A stretch of DNA of 64,000 nt from Anodontia alba (GCA_964016985.1 OZ024826.1:44256978-44320977), one strand, 5' to 3'; counted from the first letter of the stretch, positions 1 through 11,332 are shown. Numbers and translations are program-made. Notes: generated from the letters alone by a model not told the origin.

Positions 1-1232
1 CGAAGGTGTATTATCAGTTGGTTCAAATGATTCTGCCTATGAAACAAAATGACCGCCATGCCTATATATGATGAAAGACACTTCAAAATCTACTTCTGCA
101 GAACCAAAAAAGCTTCAAGGCTGAATCGTGTTACAGAGCATTGGGGACTGAAGGCCATTCAAATTTGTTCAAAGATGACCCTAGGTTGACGTTTGACCTA
201 TTTGCGTATGGGGAAAATATGAAAACTCAGTTTTTCAAAATGTATTAAAGACCAATGGCTGAAACTTAAAATGTATGATCAAAGTAGCCGACACTTGTAG
301 TTACAACAAAAAGTTTGTCCTTCAGGGTTATCAGTTCTTGCCCCTGGGCTATATACATGTATAAAACATCGTAATCTTTGAACGTCTTCTCTGAAACAGC
401 TTGACCAATTTTCGCCAGATTTCTTATTGGGCTTTCTGTCGAAGGGGTATTATCAATTTGTTTAAATGGTTCTGCACCACTAAACAAGATGTCCACCATG
501 CAGATATATGGTTAAAAAACACTTAAAAATCTTCTACAGAACCTAGAAAGCTTCAAGGCTAAGTCTTGGTATAAAGCATCGGAGGTCTACCAAGTTGATT
601 CAAATGATTCAAATGATGATTCTAGGTTGACCTTTCTATGGCAAGGTCAAATTTGCATTCCCATACTCTTGTATGGGGAAAATGTTGTAAAATCATTTTC
701 TGAAAATATATTAAAGATCGCTGACTGAAATTTACAATGTATGATCAATGTAGCAAACCCTTTTAGTTACAATCAAAATTTTGGCCTCCTGGGTTATCTG
801 CCCTTGCCCGTGGGATTTATATTATTTATCTCGTAATCTTTAAATGTCTTCTCTGAAACAGCTTGACCCATTTTCACCAGATTACACTTTGGGCATTCTG
901 TCGAAGGCATATTATCAATTTGTTCAATCTGTTCTGCATCATTAAACAAGATGGCCGTCATGCCCATATATGGTAAAAACACTTAAAATCTTCTCTAAAA
1001 CCAAGAAAGCTTCAAGGCTGAATCTTCGTATTTAGCATCCGGGACTTAAGTTCTACAAATTTAGTCAAATTATGATCCTAGGATGACCTTTGACCTTTCT
1101 ATGGCAAGATCAAATTTGCAGCCCCATACTGTTGTATGGGGAAAATGTAGCAGTACTGGAAGAAAGTTGTATGGCATCTGCAGATATGCAGTGGCTCAGG
1201 TGAGCGAAACGTGGCCTGTGGGCCTCTTGTTT
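1..1232. repeat. Three degenerate direct copies of a ~450-bp unit
   Basis: The landmark CGAAGG..TATTATCA occurs at about 1, 440 and 902, so the unit is about 440-460 bp; the third copy is partial. Each unit carries a GACCTTTCTATGGCAAG / CCCATAC..TTGTATGGGG segment. Two copies still encode related minus-strand peptides (about 266-499 and 794-982, sharing AVSEKTFKDY), so this may be decayed coding sequence of an element, but I do not recognise the protein. The last copy runs into GGCTCAGGTGAGCG..GGGCCTCTTG near 1195-1232, probably the edge of the dispersed element. Confidence 0.6.
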
Positions 1233-2365
1233 TTCTTGTTCTGCATATTTGTACTTCAACAGTTTTCTGTCTCAGGACTGTATCTTTCCTATCACTTTCT
1301 CTTTCTTTACAAAGGTATACAATCTGCAGGCTTTCAAGTAGTCCTACTTTTTCCTACATTTTCCTACTTTTCTTATTTTTTGTTCAGTTCCTACTTTTTC
1401 CAGAAATACTCCTGCTTCTCCTGCTTTTATGCTTGGATCAAAAACAAAGCTCCTGAATAAATAAATAAAACATTAAAAGTTATAACATATGTTTCAGTCT
1501 ATTTGTAGAATGAAATGCTCAATGTTAAGTGGACTGATAGCTCTGACAGAAACTCTTGACCTGTTGCTGTTGACCTCTTATGTATGCCAGAAACGGTTCA
1601 GTGCTGATGCAAAGTTAGCTGTTCAGTGTTGGCACATAATAAGTGAGATCACAAACATTTTAATATTGGTCAGCTATTAGGTGTGGTTGTGTTGTCACTG
1701 TAGAACTTCTTCTGTCAGTGATATGCAAACTGAGGGAAATAATGAGTGACAGAAATGACACTATAATTTGGTAACCATAATGTATGTGCACATGCAATAT
1801 TTTTGTAATCACATAGTTATGTTATGGGCTGCCTGAGCTGGAGGCATTGGGTCTTAGTAAATTATTTGTTGTGTTTTTGTTTTTATTTGATCAAGCTACA
1901 ACTCTGAAAGATTTTAATTTGCTTTCTGTATTGTATTGACTTTAGTGATGTGATTTTCACAGGGCGTTGGCTTTAGTGATGTGATTTTCACGGACATTTC
2001 AAAGTGCATTATAATTATCCTGTACACACAAACACAGTGCAACTCCAGTTTTAAGAGATACAAGTTGTATTCATCTAACACAATCAATATTTTTACATAT
2101 AATTTCAAGTGCTCTGGCTACTTGTCTTTTTATCTGAGCTAGGCACTCACTAATTTGAATATGGTTGAGATTGCAATAAAACTGCAGTGACCAACTAGAG
2201 TTCTTTCTTGCTGAGCATATAAGAATTTGTTGCAGGAGTGCTGTGATGCCTTAACCTGGCTAGTTTGTAGCTGATGCTTCTTCCAAATGTAAATGTTCAT
2301 TTATGTGTCAGTTTATACATTGTTATATTTCAGCACTTGACATCTGTTTTCCATAAAATGTACGC
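1233..2365. other. No gene recognised
   Basis: Pyrimidine-rich stretch to about 1430, then ordinary AT-rich sequence. Short reading frames here have no domain, no conserved motif and no second copy in the window. There is a short direct repeat of TTTAGTGATGTGATTTTCAC at about 1942 and 1972. Nothing else is supportable. Confidence 0.5.
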
Positions 2366-3245
2366 TGTTTTTTTGTCCCCCGCCTTTTTGAAGAAAAGTG
2401 AGGGGACGTAGAATTCAGCTTTTCTTAATTCCGTAACTCTGTAATTCCTCCCTCTGAAACTAGGTACCTCATGGATGCAGTTCCTAAAGTTGTGGGTGGC
2501 TCGTTTTGAAACAATGCAGGTGTTTATGTCATGGCCTAAAGATAGGCGTGTACTTTTTGTGTATTCATGAAACTATTTTTGTCACTTTTCTGGATTTTGA
2601 ACTTAGTCGTGTTTCGAGTTCAAACAGTATAGATAGTGGGTACCTTGTGGACACAAGTTTTTCGGCAGTTGTGAAATGTTCTTTTTGAAACTGCAGGTGT
2701 TTTTTTTCATGGTCTCGATATGCATGTGCTTTTGGTATTTTCTTGAAATTATTTTTGTTAGTTTTTCTGTGTTTACGATTTAGTCTTTTTTCAAGCTCGA
2801 ATAGTATAGCTAGTAGGTAATTGTGTATGCAACTCCTCTTACAGTTGTTAGTGGATCTTTTTGAATTTTTGCAGGCATTTTCTACATGGTCTGAAATGTG
2901 CATATCCGTTGGCCATAAATCTTACATTAATTTTTGTCACTATTTTATGTTGAACTTTAATACCCATAGCCATTTTTTCCTCATAAGTATGCATAGAGTG
3001 GGTGCCTTGTTGCTCCAACTTCTAAAGGTTTTAACCAATCTTTTTGAAACTTTGTAGGCATTTTTTAAAGATTTAAAGATTTGAACATTGTTTATACATA
3101 AAATTCAGATTAGTTTTTGTTACTGTTTCCACATTGTGAACTTGGTCATTTTTGCCTCATTAGTATATATGTAGAGAGAGTGTCTCCTATAGGTTTGTGA
3201 CCAGTCTTTTTGAAATTTTGCATGTATTTTCTGCATGATCAAATA
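2366..3245. repeat. Degenerate ~180-bp tandem repeat, about four to five units
   Basis: Begins with a CCCCCGCCTTTTTGAAG segment. Units repeat the pattern TACCTTGT..ACAACTCC..ACAGTT, TTTTGAAACT..GCAGGTGTTTTT, CATGGTCTGAAGATGTGCAT and a TTTTTGTCACTTTT segment, spaced roughly 180 bp. Related but separate copies lie at 6340-6800, 7200-7330 and 46040-46560, so the unit is a dispersed family as well as a local array. Confidence 0.6.
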
Positions 3246-3579
3246 CACCTGCAAGGAACCGCTATCTATGTATAACTTACTCAATCAAATGAAATCGGTG
3301 AACCGGAAAGTACCGAGTGGCATTTTTATACCCGTAACAACCTGCTATACCTTGACCCTGGATTATTCCAACATTTAAAGTACATCAACACGACAGTAAA
3401 CATTCATTGAGTAATAGTTGCTCTATATGTCTTCTATACTCACCAAGTTCTATCTCTTTGAAAACTCCCTAGTTGGGGACCCATCATTTTGTATGCATTA
3501 TTGACTCGTCATTTTCTCAAACTTTTCCCCGAAGAATTTCTTTTTAACATTTCCTGCTATGTGCTCTATATATGTCCTC

Positions 3580-4968
3580 TATAATCACCAAGTTTCATCA
3601 TCTTGAAATCTCCTTAGCTTGGGCTCCTAAGGACCCGAACTAGGGTAACCCCACCGCCAATCAAAAGCAGGTGACTGCTCTATATATGTCCATGTTCTAT
3701 ACATGTCCTCTATACTCGCCAAGCTCCATCTCTTTGAAAACTTTCTAGCTGGGACACGCAGGAGCTTGAAATTGGGTTCCCGCCTCAATTTAGTTTTTAT
3801 ATGCTAAATGACCCATTTTCTAAGATCATTCTCTCAAAATTTTCCCGACGAATTTCTTTTAAAATTTTCTGGCTAGTTGCTCTATAGATGTCCTCTGTAC
3901 ACATCAAGTTGCATATGTTTTAAAACTCATTAGCTGGGGTTCCTTAGGACTCGAACAAGGTAACCCTACCATCAGTCAAAAGCATGTGCCCTTTTTGTCT
4001 ACGATACTTTTCTCAAAGTCTTCCCAACGGGTTTCTTTTTAAACTTCCCTTCTAGTCGTTCTATGTATGTTCTCTATGCTCACCAAGTTTCATCTCTTTG
4101 ATAACTCCCTAGCCGGGGCATACAGGAGCTCAAACTTGGGTACACGTCTCAATATTTATATTTTTGTATGCATAAGGGAACATTTTCCTATGATCATTTA
4201 CTCGAAATTTTCGCCGACGAATTTCTTTTAACGTTTTCCTGCTCGTTGCTCTATATATTTCCTCTATACTCACCCTGGTTCATATGTTTGACAGCTCCCT
4301 AGCTGGGGTCTAAGGATTCGAACTATAGTAGCCCTACCGCCAATCAAAAGCATGCAACCTTTTGTCTACGATACCTTTTCTACATTTTCCCGCCGAATTT
4401 CTTTTAAAACTTCCCCGCTAGTTGCTGTATATATGTCCTCTATACTCACCAAAGCTTCATCTCTTTGTAAACTCCCTAACTGGTGCAGCCAGGAGCTCTG
4501 ACTTGCATACCCGTCTCAGTATAGTAATTTATATGCACAAGTGACCCTTTCTCAAAGATCATTTTCTTAAACTTTTCCCGGCGAATTACTTTTGAATTTT
4601 TCCTGCTGGTTGCAATATATATATCCTCTATAATCACTAAGTTTAATCGCTTTGAAAACACTCTAGCTGGGACTACTAAGGGCTCGAACTAGGGTAATCC
4701 CACCGCCAATCAAAAGCATGCGCCCTTTTTGTCTATGATACTTTTCTCAAAATTATCCCGACGAATTTCTTTTAAAAGTCTCTTGCTAGTTGCTCTGTAT
4801 ATGACCTCTATACCCACCATGTTTCATCTCGTTGAAAACTCTCTAGCTGGGGCACCCAGGAGCTCGTTGTATGCATAAGTGACCATTTTTCTAAGATCAG
4901 ATCATTCTCTCAAACTTTTCATGACAAATTTCTTTTAAAATTCTGCTTATTGCTCTATATGGGTTCTC
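3580..4968. repeat. Higher-order repeat copy 1
   Basis: First ~1.39-kb block. It contains the markers GGGCTCCTAAGGACCCG (about 3620), CGCCTCAATTTAG (3781), CTCTTTGTAAACTCCC (4461) and AGCTCGTTGTATGCATAAGT (4861). All recur in copy 2 in the same order. Confidence 0.7.
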
Positions 4969-6352
4969 TATAATCACCAAGTTTCATCATTTTGAATTCT
5001 CCTTAGCTTGGGCTCCTAAGGACCCGAACTAGGGTAACCCCACCGCCAATCAAAAGCAGGTGACTGCTCTATATATGTCCATGTTCTATATATGTCCTCT
5101 ATACTCGCCAAGCTCCATCTCTTTGAAAACTTTCTAGCTGGGACACGCAGGAGCTTGAAATTGGGTTCCCGCCTCAATTTAGTTTTTATATGCTAAATGA
5201 CCCATTTTCTAAGATCATTATCTCAAATTTTCCTGACGAATTTCTTTTAAATTTGTCTTACTAGTTGCTCTAAATATGTCCTCTATACACATCGTTGCAT
5301 ATGTTTTAAAACTCCTTAGCTGGGGTTCCTTTGGACTCGAACAAGGGTAACCCTACCACCAATCAAAAGCATGTGCCCTTTTTGTCTACGATACTTTTCT
5401 CAAAGTCTCTCCAACTTCCCTTCTAGTTGCTCTATATATGTGCTCTATACTCACCAAGTTTCATCTCTTTGATAACTGCCTAGCCGGGGCATACAGGAGC
5501 TCAAACTTGGGTACACGTCTCAATATATATATTTTTTGTATGCATAAGAGAACATTTTCCTATGATCATTTACTCGAAATTTTCGCCGACGAATTTCTTT
5601 TAAAATTTTCCTGCTCGTTGCTCTGTATATGTCCTGTATACTCACCATATTTCATATGTTTGACAGCTCCCTAGCTGGGGTCTAAGGACTCGAACTATAG
5701 TAGTCCTACCGCCAATCAAAAGCATGCAAACTTCTGTTTACAATACCTTTTCTACATTTTCCCGCCGAATTTCTTTTAAAACTTCCCCGCTAGTTGCTGT
5801 ATATATGTCCTCAATACTCACCTGTTTCATCTCTTTGTAAACTCCCTAACTGGTGCAGCTAGGAGCTCTGACGTGCATACCCGTCTCAATATAGTAATTT
5901 GTATGCACTAGTGACCCTTTCTCAAAGATCATTTTCTTAAACTTTTCCCGGCGAATTACTTTTGAATTTTTCCTGCTGGTTGCAATATATATATCCTCTA
6001 TAATCACTAAGTTTAATCGCTTTTAAAACTCTTTAGCTGGGACTTCTGAAGACTCGAACTAGGGTAACCCCACCGCCAATCAAAAGCATGCGCCCTTTTT
6101 GTCAACGATACTTTTCTCAAAATTATCCAGACGAATTTCTTTTAAAACTCCCTTGCTTGTTGCTCTGTATATGACCTCTATACCCACCAAGTTTCATCTC
6201 GTTGAAAACTCCCCAGCTGGGGCACCCAGGAGCTCGTTGTATGCATAAGTGACCATTTTTCTAAGATCATTTTTTCAAACTTTTCATGACAAATTTCTTT
6301 AAAATTCTCATGCTAATTGCTCCATAGATGTCCTGTACTCACCAAGTTTCAT
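4969..6352. repeat. Higher-order repeat copy 2
   Basis: Same markers as copy 1, at about 5010, 5170, 5831 and 6231. The offset changes from 1389 to 1371/1370 between 5240 and 5450, where copy 2 lacks part of a monomer near the CAAAGTCT.CCAAC segment. Identity between copies is visibly higher than between neighbouring monomers, as expected for a block duplication. Confidence 0.7.
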
Positions 6353-6455
6353 CTCCAACAGTTTTATACCGATCAATTTGGAATTTTACAGGCCCTGTTT
6401 GTTATTGTCTGTAGATGCGCATGTGGTTTTTGCATTATCGTCAATTTAATTTTGT

Positions 6456-6492
<37 letters not shown>

Positions 6493-6810
6493 ACTTTTGA
6501 ACTTGCCATTTCTGTCTGTCTATCCGATACACTTTGCATACGGTAAGAAATGGTTAGAGCTAGGATCCTGAAATTTTATATATAGCATCAACATGAAAAG
6601 CGGACCCGTTTTTATTAATTCTCCTTGTGGAGTTATTCCCCTTTTTGACTTAGTAGTTTGACAGACGGTGGGTACCTTGTGTGCACAACTCCTCATACAG
6701 TTTTATACCGATCAATTTGAAACTTTGTAGGCTTTTTTGTCACGGTCTGTAGATGTGCATATGGTGTTGGCATTATCGTCAATTTATTGATTTTATTTAT
6801 TTCTATTTTA
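6340..6810. repeat. Dispersed copies of the ~180-bp family around a T34 tract
   Basis: Two degenerate units of the family seen at 2366-3245 (CAGTTTTATACCGATCAATTTG at about 6360 and 6700, then a GTCTGTAGATG..GCAT segment) surround an uninterrupted run of 34 T at 6458-6491. No coding potential. Confidence 0.6.
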
Positions 6811-7101
6811 TATGCCCCGCCTACCTTTGGCAGGAGTGGGGCATATAGCGTTTCGCCGTGATGTTACGTCCGTACGTGCATACGTGCGTATGTCACGTTC
6901 GTAACCAAGTTCAAGTGTACCTGCAAGTTTAGATGCAAATTTACGTTCGCATTTCTCTTGCAGCTAATAACTTTTATACCTTCTGGGCTAGAAAGTTGAA
7001 ACTTTGTATGACACTTACCTACATCAAGACCTTTAAATGTATGGTACCGTTGCCCCAGGGTCATGCCCCTGGGCGGGGCTAGGGGTCGGGGCGGGGGCAT
7101 A
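6811..7101. mobile_element. MITE-like element with TATGCCCCGCC ends
   Basis: Left end TATGCCCCGCC (6811) is matched by the inverse GGCGGGGGCATA at 7090-7101. The left end also forms a hairpin with GGGGCATATA near 6839. About 290 bp, no coding potential. The ends resemble those of the 47.8-50.1 kb element (TATACCCCCGAC), so both may belong to one broad family. Target duplication not resolved. Confidence 0.5.
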
Positions 7102-7627
7102 CGTGTACTGTGGAAACATTTCTAGTTTATTTTACTGATGATTTATTATTATTTTTTATCGACTTTTGAACCATTTTTTGGGGCTCGAATACTTTTAAAG
7201 TCCATGAACGCGGGTACCTTGTGTGCGCAACTTGGCTCCTCCTACAGATGGTCTGTAGATGTGTATGTGGTTTTGGCATTATCGTCAAATTGATTTTTGT
7301 CACTTTTTTCGACTTTTGAACAGCAATTTTTGATGCCTAAGTTTTACAGTCAAAGCATGTATAAGGGAAAGCATATAGTTGGAGCATAGTGTTTTACAGA
7401 CACATTGTCTACTTACATTTATATAAACTGTTGTTTAGCAATACCGAATGCTGACATCTGCCTTACGGACCACTATACACATGTGCGGCTTCGTCTGTAG
7501 CAAGAAATAGTTAAAAAAAAACGATAAGAAGAAAATAGACCCCAGTAGAAGTAAACACTAGATGCTGGGGCCCAGCCTATGTAGGAGGCAAAATCAGAGT
7601 ACCCCTGGGCTCCAGATGCAATATTAT

Positions 7628-7630
<3 letters not shown>

Positions 7631-7670
<40 letters not shown>
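7631..7670. repeat. (CA)20 microsatellite
   Basis: Uninterrupted CA dinucleotide run. Confidence 0.95.
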
Positions 7671-7671
<1 letters not shown>

Positions 7672-7736
7672 GTTGTGGACGAAACAACTAGGGCGAAACG
7701 ACTAAGGGTGAAACAACCACTGGGAAACCGGTTACT
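7671..7736. repeat. GGGCGAAACGAC short-motif array, left part
   Basis: Degenerate 10-14 bp units (GACGAAACAACTA, GGGCGAAACGAC, GGGTGAAACAACC) ending in GAAACCGGTTACT. The same motif array continues at 8022 and recurs at 10905-11030 and 11388-11530. The LINE fragment at 7737-8021 has inserted into it. Confidence 0.6.
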
Positions 7737-8021
7737 TGTAAATTCGTGTGTCATTACTGACAATGACCAATCCTAATCAAATGCGTGAAGTGCTATTATT
7801 TGTTTGTTCTAAGATGGCTGATGAGACCAATCTTAGCTCTAAACTGCCTGTTGCAGATAGCACAAGAGACATCTAAGGAAAAAAGCTCTGTTGGTGATCC
7901 CTTAACTCTGGCTTTCCGCTGCGCAAGTTTCTGCTCGGCTTCGCTGATTCTTTTTGCTTCGTATTCACAAGCACCCCTTCTTATGAGGCGTCGGCACTTT
8001 GTTCGATCCTGTGCAATCTGT
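7737..8021 (-). mobile_element. 5'-truncated LINE insertion with 13-bp target duplication
   Basis: The 285-bp segment is flanked by perfect direct repeats GAAACCGGTTACT at 7724-7736 and 8022-8034, the expected target-site duplication. It carries the last ~75 codons of a LINE ORF2 on the minus strand plus about 59 bp of 3' UTR. Target-primed integration with early termination explains the 5' truncation. The target is the GGGCGAAACGAC motif array. Confidence 0.75.
7796..8020 (-). pseudogene. LINE ORF2 C-terminus with C2H2-type zinc knuckle
   Basis: The minus strand reads an open ~75-residue tail ending at a TAA (plus-strand TTA at 7796-7798). It contains a basic segment (RRLIRRG..CEYEAKRISEAEQK) followed by CAICNRQF and RAKIGLISHLRT, a C2H2 finger of the type found at the extreme C-terminus of ORF2 in several animal non-LTR retrotransposons, where it follows the reverse transcriptase and probably binds nucleic acid. 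The pattern C-x2-C-x12-H is clear; the second histidine of the usual HLRTH is replaced (HLRTN). The N-terminal ~95% of the protein is missing because the insertion is 5'-truncated. I recognise the family from the finger motif and the basic linker; clade assignment (I/Nimb-like or similar) is inference. Confidence 0.65.
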
Positions 8022-8065
8022 GAAACCGGTTACTAGAAAGACCGAAACACACCAAATGACCGAAA
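8022..8065. repeat. GAAAC motif array, right part
   Basis: Continues the motif array across the LINE insertion: GAAACCGGTTACT (second copy of the target duplication), then AAGACCGAAACACACC and AATGACCGAAAAACACC. Confidence 0.55.
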
Positions 8066-9515
8066 AACACCAAAAATTTAACAGAAATACGCACAAAATG
8101 GGTTCGTGGGAGGGAAGGGGTGTGGCGAAGGGGTATGGTTATATAGTCGCTAGGGGTATAGAATGGTAGGTAGGAGATAGCATGGTCCTCAAACTTTGGA
8201 AGTTAGAGATTACCTGCCGAAAAAAAGGTATGAGGAAAGTCCAGGGAGTGCCTCAATCACAAACCGCAACCCTAGACACAAAGAGGAAGAGGAAACAGAC
8301 AAAACCAAACAAGCGCAAATCTAACAAACGTACGAAAAGCACTAAGATTAGCTCTCTCTTCCACAAGCGAGGTAACCACAATGCTAAAAGGACTGAAAAC
8401 ACAAGAACAAAATAACACAAGGTCACAACAAATCTAGTAGAATAAACCACAAAGCAACAAAGAGTAAGACTAACACCGGGACCACCGCCTTAGAATGGCC
8501 AGTAGAGTAAATCACCGGGGGAGGGAGGTGGGTGGGGGGCTGGGTGGAGTTAAAGCACTTTATAAGCTAGCCAACTTCACCCTGGGTCCCGATGCTGCTC
8601 TTAATACAGAAATACACAAGAAAACAAAACATTGATGCAAAGCATCAATACGCCAAGAAACTAATTCGTCATGCATTACTTAGCTCCCTATAGATCGTAG
8701 TGTAGTGAAAAAAATGTTATAATTTATGAAAGGTTGTACTTATATAAATTATCGCAATACTCAACGATAAAAACATTACAGACGTTATCAGAGCTACGTA
8801 AAAAAATCAACTATGGTCGTCTGTTTTCTAGCCCGCATAGATGATTACATGTCGCCATCCATAGCCTAGGCCGAACATACTATATCCGAAATCATCTATG
8901 TAGCAGTGTTTCGTTCTTCTCTCCACTTATAACGTTTTCTTTCGGCCCAAATCTTTAGATGCTTGAATATCAAATTAAACTGTATTATTAAACCAGCTTA
9001 TAATCCGTTCGATTTGAGAACGTAAACAAAGAAAAATATCTTCTGTTTCTTCGTAGTAGTACGACGAAAAAAAAAAAAAAAAAACGAAATAAAAAAATTC
9101 AAACGTGTACGAATATTGACAGCAACAAGCTCATTTCAGGTCGAATGGTCAAATTGGGGCTTCTACGGGAAAACTGCTCATTTCTCTTTTAAATGAGCAA
9201 AACCCACATTGCTACATTCATTCTACACAGTACTTCCCATTTTTTATTTCACTATGTTACCAATAGCACAGTTCTCTGCTGCAAAAGTGTGACTTTGAAT
9301 AATAATAATAATAATAAAAAGTGGGGGTGAATAGTTATATATAGCCCCACTAAGAACCCCATAAAACTGGAAGAAAACGATGTTCTCCAAATGCATACAC
9401 ATTTTACAAAAACAACCTCAAATACATACGCCGAGTTCCAGCCCTGCGTAAATAAAAATTCGGTTCGTATAAAGGCTCCCAGCTCAGTCAATGCATCAAA
9501 GCGAAAACATCAAAA
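8066..9515. other. No gene recognised; G-rich tract and poly-A
   Basis: A lysine-rich reading frame near 8182-8415 is low-complexity A-rich sequence and not convincing. A G-rich run (GGGGGAGGGAGG..GGGTGGGGGG) at about 8516-8546 could form a G-quadruplex. A run of 18 A lies at 9067-9084 and a short (AAT)n at 9298-9316. A motif near 8465 (ACACCGGGACCACCGCC) looks like a dispersed repeat, but no second copy is in the window. Confidence 0.5.
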
Positions 9516-10030
9516 TTAAAGGGGAACGCAATATAAGTTGTAAGTATATTTTTGGGTAAAGTGCTTAACAAGCCATTTGTTTTGATGCAAGCATTTTTAA
9601 AATTGGCCTAGAAATAAGAAAGTTATGGGGGTTTAAATATATTTAAAATGGCTGTCATGGATGCCGCCATATTGTAGGTTTTGTGACGACACAGCCCAAT
9701 GTAAATATGCAAAACCAAATTGTAAAAGGTTTTTAAGAATAATTTTGCTACAGTTTTTATAATCTTTCAATTCTAGTCATAAGCAATAATTTCCCCCAAA
9801 ATAAACAAACTTTATGAGAATAACTACCTTTATGAAACGAATTTTAATTTTTATGAAACCTCATTAAATATTCAAAATGGCGGCGCCCATTCCACCAATG
9901 TTAAAATATTATATTGTCTATAACTTACTTAGTTTTGCACCGATTTTGATCAAATTTGTGTCGAAATTCATTGTTTGTAAAGTTCTTTACTTTAAAGCAC
10001 AATACATTTTAAGGTTGCGTTCCCCTTTAA
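9516..10030. mobile_element. TTAA-flanked MITE, ~515 bp
   Basis: Left end TTAAAGGGGAACGCAA (9516-9531) is a perfect 16-bp inverse of TTGCGTTCCCCTTTAA (10015-10030). Because the outer four bases are TTAA on both sides, a TTAA target duplication (piggyBac-type) plus a 12-bp terminal repeat AGGGGAACGCAA is the simplest reading. Internal landmarks (GCCGCCAT, AAATATGCAAAA, AAATATTCAAAATGGCGGCG, GATTTTGATCAAATTTG) recur in order in the copy at 23787-24342. No transposase is encoded. Confidence 0.8.
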
Positions 10031-10285
10031 GCACTATAATAAATAAAGACGAGTACTCGTGGCTAATTCTACTGTATGTCGGCCGCCGTTCGCCGCAAAT
10101 ACAAAGACTTTACGCAGTGCCTTTAATTAATTAACAATCACGACTATTCTCACCTCGGTTAATGTGTGATTATAAGTGTGAAAGGATTACCGTAGTGGAT
10201 TACCGCCTTTATCAAAGCAAAAGACAAAGCAATTAACGTGCACTTGTTTTTACACTTAACCAATTATACTGACAGTCAAAACAAC

Positions 10286-10392
10286 CGCATCTGTCTATCT
10301 ATCTATCTATCTATCCCGTCTGTCCGTACATTCGAACGTCCAATCATCCACCTTACTTCTAACTACACACCACTCTATCCAGCCGTCCGTTC

Positions 10393-10439
<47 letters not shown>

Positions 10440-10504
10440 CCGTCCGTCAGTACATTCACCCGTCCGTTCGTCCGTCCGTCCGTCCGTCCATCTACCACAC
10501 ACCA

Positions 10505-10559
<55 letters not shown>

Positions 10560-10812
10560 ATTCATTCATTCATTCATTCATTCATTCATTCATTCATTCA
10601 TTCATTCATGCATGCATTCATCTTTCCCGTCCGTCCGTAAATTCACCCATCCGTTCATCCGTCTACCCACGCATCTATCTATCTAGTCATTCATTCATTC
10701 ATTCATTCATTCATATCGTCTATCCGTCCGTAAATTTACCCGTACGTTCGTCCGTCTACCCACGCATCATTCTATCTATCTATCTATCTATCTATCTATC
10801 CGGTCGTATATT
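10286..10812. repeat. Compound tetranucleotide microsatellite cluster
   Basis: At least six arrays in ~520 bp: (CTAT)n at about 10288-10315, 10391-10440, 10507-10558 and 10770-10800; (CCGT)n near 10457-10490; (CATT)n at about 10559-10615 and 10687-10712. The long plus-strand reading frame across this block is only a translation of the repeats (LSIY, FIHS, RPSV units). Confidence 0.9.
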
Positions 10813-10852
10813 CGCACGTCCGTTCGTCCGTCCAGCTGTCTACTCACGGACC

Positions 10853-11313
10853 CATCCGTCCGTTTACCCATCCATCCCATTTGTCCCTCCCTTAGAAAAA
10901 TATAATTGGGGCGAAACAACTCACGGGCGAAACGACTCACCTCATAAGGGCGAATCGACCCACCCCTAAATCAGGGCGAAACGGGCGAATCGACCCGGCG
11001 AAACGACCCGCGGGCGAAAACCAGTAGTTGAACCACGGCGGAACCATCTAACTACGTCGCATGCGGTGCGGATTCAATGATTCCGAGTACAATTCTTTAG
11101 CTGCTCTTGAGAGGTATGTGTTAGATAGTTGTTGTTTTTTTGCGTTTTTAACCCCGGTTGTGCGAAAGGCTCTGTTTAGTCTGTGCGGATGCGCAGTCTC
11201 TCACGTGTATTTTTCTCATCTATTAACGCTTAGCACTGTATGTGTCAATTCTCAGCAGACGACATTTTGAAACATTTTTCTTATTTTGCCGAGGGAAAAA
11301 AATTTGACATTTC
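10853..11313. repeat. ~490-bp tandem duplication, copy 1
   Basis: Starts at CATCCGTCCGTTTACCCATC, includes GGGCGAAACGAC-type motifs (10905-11030), then ACCATCTAACTACGTCGCAT (11043), and ends with a CAGCAGACGACATTTTG / TTTGACATTTCAT segment. Copy 2 follows with an offset of 480-496 bp. The terminal part is a truncated left half of the hairpin MITE that is complete at the end of copy 2. Confidence 0.8.
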
Positions 11314-11332
11314 ATCCGTCCGTCCGTTTACC

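Larger units (their letters stand above)
3410..6360. repeat. ~180-bp monomer array with 1.37-1.39 kb higher-order repeat
   Basis: The landmark CACCAAGTTTCATCTCTTTG recurs about every 130-190 bp. Two monomer types alternate: one with CGAACTAGGGTAACCCCACC / CAATCAAAAGCATG, the other with CAGGAGCTCGAACTTGGGTA and TATGCATAAGTGACCATTTT. The block beginning near 3580 repeats near 4969 with a constant offset of 1389 bp that drops to 1371-1370 bp after one deletion, so the two ~1.38-kb blocks are tandem higher-order copies of about eight monomers. The array is non-coding. Confidence 0.75.

Noticed and set aside
1083..1460. 125-codon aromatic-rich frame
   Set aside because: Pyrimidine-rich sequence gives Phe/Leu/Ser-rich translations in two overlapping frames; no signal or domain that I can support.
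8182..8415. Lysine-rich 77-codon frame
   Set aside because: Low-complexity A-rich DNA; the opposite strand is equally open. No domain.
10238..10969. 243-codon open frame
   Set aside because: It is the translation of CTAT/CATT/CCGT microsatellites (LSIY, FIHS and RPSV repeats), with no stop only because the tetranucleotides lack one.
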